A stretch of DNA of 64,000 nucleotides from CAIQPS01 sp963783835 (GTDB lineage Bacteria; Actinomycetota; Thermoleophilia; RBG-16-64-13): contig CAWAOX010000011.1 of NCBI GenBank assembly GCA_963783835.1, forward strand, positions 21,888 to 85,887. The letters run 5' to 3'. This document shows, one piece after another, positions 61,714 to 64,000 of the stretch (positions within the stretch are counted from its first letter, which is position 1; every line of letters starts with the position of its first letter). A model generated the notes under the pieces. That model worked only from the letters and a program-made list of their open reading frames with translations. It did no database searches and was not told the origin of the DNA. Made by a program: the position numbers and the translations under genes.

Positions 61714-63216
61714 CTACGCCGCCCGCAGCAGCTCCTCATACAGCCTGACAAGAGCCAGTGTATCTGTTGCGCAGTAAGCGCGCAGGTCGTTGAAGATGGC
61801 TTCGCGAACCGACGCTGGGGCGCCACTATAGATGGCCTCGCCCCAGCGGAGCATGGCGACCTCCCCATTGGTGACCGCAAGGCCTTCGTAGGAGAGGTCG
61901 TCCACCAGGGCCGGAAGAACTCGCTTGAGCGAGGTGCGGCCATGGAAGCCCGGGTGCTCCACGTAGGTGCGGACCAGCTTTTCGAGGTCGAAGAGGCGGG
62001 CCTGGATGGCGGCGATGGGAACGGCGAACTCGGGGAGATCCTGAGCCAACTCGGCGAGGATCCTGTTCTCGTAGCCGGTGTACACGACGATCGGGCTGTC
62101 GGCTTCGCCCGGTCCGTCGGGCCCGAGGGCCGCGACCAGGCTCCGAGCGAAAGCCGCGCGGGGGTCGGTCCGTTCGGTGTGGAGGAACTCCGCGTGCTCG
62201 AGCCCGCCGTCGAGCGTGTGGCAGGACCACTGCACCGGAAGGGCCTGATAGGGCCGGGTGCCGGCGTGGATGGGGAGCGCGGAACGCCACGTCTCGAAGT
62301 CGAGGAAATGAATGGGCTCGCTCAACCGGGACAGTTCATTCTGGAGCTCGGGATCGAAGCGCGGCTCCCCTGTCTGGATGACGTCGCAGACGGTGCGCTG
62401 GGCCGGAGTGAGACCGGGGTAGCTGAGAGGCACCTCGCGGATGGAACAGTAGCCGTCGCCGAGGAGCGAGCACAGCAGCTCGTTGGTGACGCGCGGGATC
62501 TCGGTGACCGGGTACTCGGGGAGGTAGCTGTGGCAGTATCCATAGAAGGGGCAGGTGTAGGGATTATCGCAGCGCTTGCTTATCTGCATGTCGGGCATGG
62601 GCCCGTCGAGCATCTGCCGGAACTGGCGGAGCAGACCGGGGATGGAGTCGACGAAGCACTCCACCTGGGGAGTGAGGTCCTCCAGGGTGAAGAGCTGCCC
62701 CAGATCGTAGGAGCCGCCGGGATAGACGTAGGCGTTGTTGAGATGGAGCAGGCGGGCGCTGCCGACAGGGATGCCGGCGCCACGGAGCACGTACATCTGG
62801 ATGCCAAGGTCGGTGATGTACTCGGGCTTGACCTCTGTGGACGACTTGACCTCGACAAGCGCCCAGCTATGGCCGTGTTCCTTGAAGAGGGCGTCGGGGC
62901 GCACAAAGACGCCATCGTAGCGGAAGGCGCCCTCATAGAGGCAGCCGGCACCGTCGCCGAGAAGGCACTGAGTGGTCTCGAGGGCCTGGTCGGCCTGGGT
63001 GTAGTCCTCCTCGACGAGCACCCCGCCCGGGAACAGATCTCGGGCGAGCGCTCCTACCGCGTGACCCTGGTCGAAGATGGCCTGCTGCCCCTCAGTGATG
63101 GGGTCGGCGAGCTTGGGCGCGCGGCACTGCAGCCACAGATACTTGGGGCATTGGAGCCCGGCCTGGAACCGGGACTTGGAGAGTCTGGGAGCCCACGTCG
63201 CCACATCACACCTCAC
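61714..63216 (-). CDS. DUF2779 nuclease-like protein with Cas4-type domain
   Basis: A 500-residue protein with two enzymatic parts. The N-terminal 1-240 is a PD-(D/E)xK domain like Cas4/AddB: an early Cys in FQAGLQCPKYLW, DALFKEHGHSWALVEVKSST (catalytic acids and Lys), and the Cys cluster CDNPYTCPFYGYC, which may bind Fe-S. The C-terminal part (about 290-500) is DUF2779, with the RNase T-like FLDFETW motif. GTG starts at 63216 and 63204 are both possible. No CRISPR or defence island is next to it. Confidence 0.75.
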   Translation of the reverse strand: MRCDVATWAPRLSKSRFQAGLQCPKYLWLQCRAPKLADPITEGQQAIFDQGHAVGALARDLFPGGVLVEEDYTQADQALETTQCLLGDGAGCLYEGAFRYDGVFVRPDALFKEHGHSWALVEVKSSTEVKPEYITDLGIQMYVLRGAGIPVGSARLLHLNNAYVYPGGSYDLGQLFTLEDLTPQVECFVDSIPGLLRQFRQMLDGPMPDMQISKRCDNPYTCPFYGYCHSYLPEYPVTEIPRVTNELLCSLLGDGYCSIREVPLSYPGLTPAQRTVCDVIQTGEPRFDPELQNELSRLSEPIHFLDFETWRSALPIHAGTRPYQALPVQWSCHTLDGGLEHAEFLHTERTDPRAAFARSLVAALGPDGPGEADSPIVVYTGYENRILAELAQDLPEFAVPIAAIQARLFDLEKLVRTYVEHPGFHGRTSLKRVLPALVDDLSYEGLAVTNGEVAMLRWGEAIYSGAPASVREAIFNDLRAYCATDTLALVRLYEELLRAA

Positions 63217-63330
63217 CGCGTCGACTATCGTCGCGCTGCTTCTTGGCGCACCCGGAGGGCGCGACCGCGCGACTCAACTGAATTCAGGTTAGCAGTCGGG
63301 GCGGACAGGAAAGCGCCCGAGGGGGTGGGC

Positions 63331-63948
63331 TCAGAGCCGCGGGGCCGCCTGAACGATCGCCGGCCGGGGCGGCAGCCCGGCCCTCTTTATCGCGATGTCG
63401 AGGGCACCCAGGCATACGCGGGCTTCGCCGAAGGCCTTCTCCCCGGCCACGCTTGCGGCGTCGATGGCCTTCCCCTGATAGAAGCGGATAAGCGGGCCGG
63501 GATCCGACGCCCCTTCGAGAGTCACGCGCACGCCGACCATCGTCACAGGACCCGGCGCCGGCTTTATGGGAGCCAATCCAACGGCAGCCGGCCTGGTCGA
63601 TCCGAACAGACCGTCCGCTGGTATCGCTTCCGCTTGGGCGACTCGGGATGTCCTGGCGATGGCCGCGTCGTTCTGGACCAGCTCGGCCGAGACCACGTGG
63701 GCAAAGGAGTAGAGACGGGTGCGCGGCTTCGCGTGTTTGCGCGCGACCGCGATCCGCCGCCCTCTGTCGTCGATGCCGATCGCCGCTTCGCCCCGAACGT
63801 CCGTATAGACCTGGTTCGCATGGAAGTCAGGGATCTTCGCGAAGTCGGAGCCGACCCGGCTCGTTCTCCTCTGCTTCGACGACGAGAGTAGGTAGTAGCC
63901 GACGACAAGGACGACTACGATCACGAATACCGCCCACGTTGGGACCAT
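63331..63948 (-). CDS. Membrane-anchored protein of unknown function
   Basis: A 205-residue protein with one N-terminal membrane helix (about 5-22) and a soluble domain. The soluble part has no motif I can name; SGRRIAVAR-like basic strands and a beta-rich mid-part are visible. It is 114 bases upstream of the DUF2779 gene on the same strand. Nothing is seen between 63949 and the right edge. Confidence 0.6.
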   Translation of the reverse strand: MVPTWAVFVIVVVLVVGYYLLSSSKQRRTSRVGSDFAKIPDFHANQVYTDVRGEAAIGIDDRGRRIAVARKHAKPRTRLYSFAHVVSAELVQNDAAIARTSRVAQAEAIPADGLFGSTRPAAVGLAPIKPAPGPVTMVGVRVTLEGASDPGPLIRFYQGKAIDAASVAGEKAFGEARVCLGALDIAIKRAGLPPRPAIVQAAPRL

Positions 63949-64000
63949 GCTGCTACCCCCTGCGCGTCTCGCTCGCCGGACCGGGTTTTCGAACGGCGTC

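Noticed and set aside
61375..63891. An 838-codon plus-strand open frame opposite DUF6941/DUF2779/unknown genes
   Set aside because: It spans three real minus-strand genes and has no domain; typical shadow in high-GC DNA.

Overview
The window is dense, high-GC bacterial chromosome with no phage, insertion sequence, CRISPR array or rRNA operon visible. Starts are often GTG or TTG with GGAGG-type ribosome sites, and neighbouring genes often overlap as ATGA or GTGA. The gene set suggests an anaerobic or microaerobic Actinomycetota lineage (inference): a PimA-like glycosyltransferase, class I Hcp, reverse rubrerythrin, flavodiiron FprA, a DUF485/acetate symporter pair, a methylmalonyl-CoA transcarboxylase-like cluster and an NlpC/P60 hydrolase with a coiled coil. 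The exact class cannot be fixed from the sequence alone.

Layout. 1-2.1 kb: a class III aminotransferase cut by the left edge, coupled to an SDR dehydrogenase. 2.2-13.2 kb: a long leftward operon, lysA-hom-thrC-metallophosphoesterase-cpgS-pgk2-glpX-like-rho-P1 peptidase-panC. It carries a clear pair of genes for cyclic 2,3-diphosphoglycerate (cDPG), a solute known from methanogens. As read here lysA is frameshifted and panC has an in-frame TAG. 13.4-15.7 kb: small nuclease-like protein, hpt, a frameshifted hydrolase, csoR and tRNA-Gly(CCC). 15.8-16.03 kb: an unassigned small RNA with a good promoter, a pairing 5'/3' end helix and a terminator. 16.06-20.95 kb: leftward DUF4388-rlmH-K+ channel-argS-mutM.

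21-28.6 kb is an acetate and signalling region: DUF485 + ActP-like symporter, a SatP/YaaH transporter fused to an RsbRD-like domain, a PHP phosphoesterase, and a 978-residue Cache-PAS-PAS-CBS-DUF294 protein. 28.6-33.8 kb: a zinc/manganese ABC transporter and a divergent Crp/Fnr regulator-hcp pair with a 16-bp palindrome between them. 33.8-37.3 kb: hisG, fprA and a MOP-type membrane protein. 37.3-41.3 kb: a leftward dehydrogenase-lyase-LeuC-LeuD cluster that looks like a small pathway for a substituted malate or isocitrate. 41.3-46.5 kb: a Coq7-like diiron protein, a DUF4145 protein, a GabT-like aminotransferase, a large unknown protein and a MazEF-type pair. 46.5-50.75 kb: glmM with a beta-helix protein, a CDF exporter and reverse rubrerythrin. 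51-53 kb: a TPR protein built of about 42-residue repeats. 53-56.7 kb: 12S-5S-1.3S transcarboxylase-like genes. 56.9-64 kb: GT4 glycosyltransferase, NlpC/P60 hydrolase, nitroreductase, YgbA-like protein, a second CDF exporter, a DUF6941-like protein, a DUF2779 nuclease and a membrane-anchored unknown.

How it fits together. ActP and SatP would import acetate or related acids. The transcarboxylase would move a carboxyl group between methylmalonyl-CoA and pyruvate, as in Wood-Werkman propionate metabolism. Hcp, its regulator, FprA, reverse rubrerythrin, YgbA and nitroreductase form a scattered set against nitrosative and oxidative stress. The most unusual block is metallophosphoesterase-cDPG synthase-2-phosphoglycerate kinase-degenerate GlpX at 5.4-9.5 kb.
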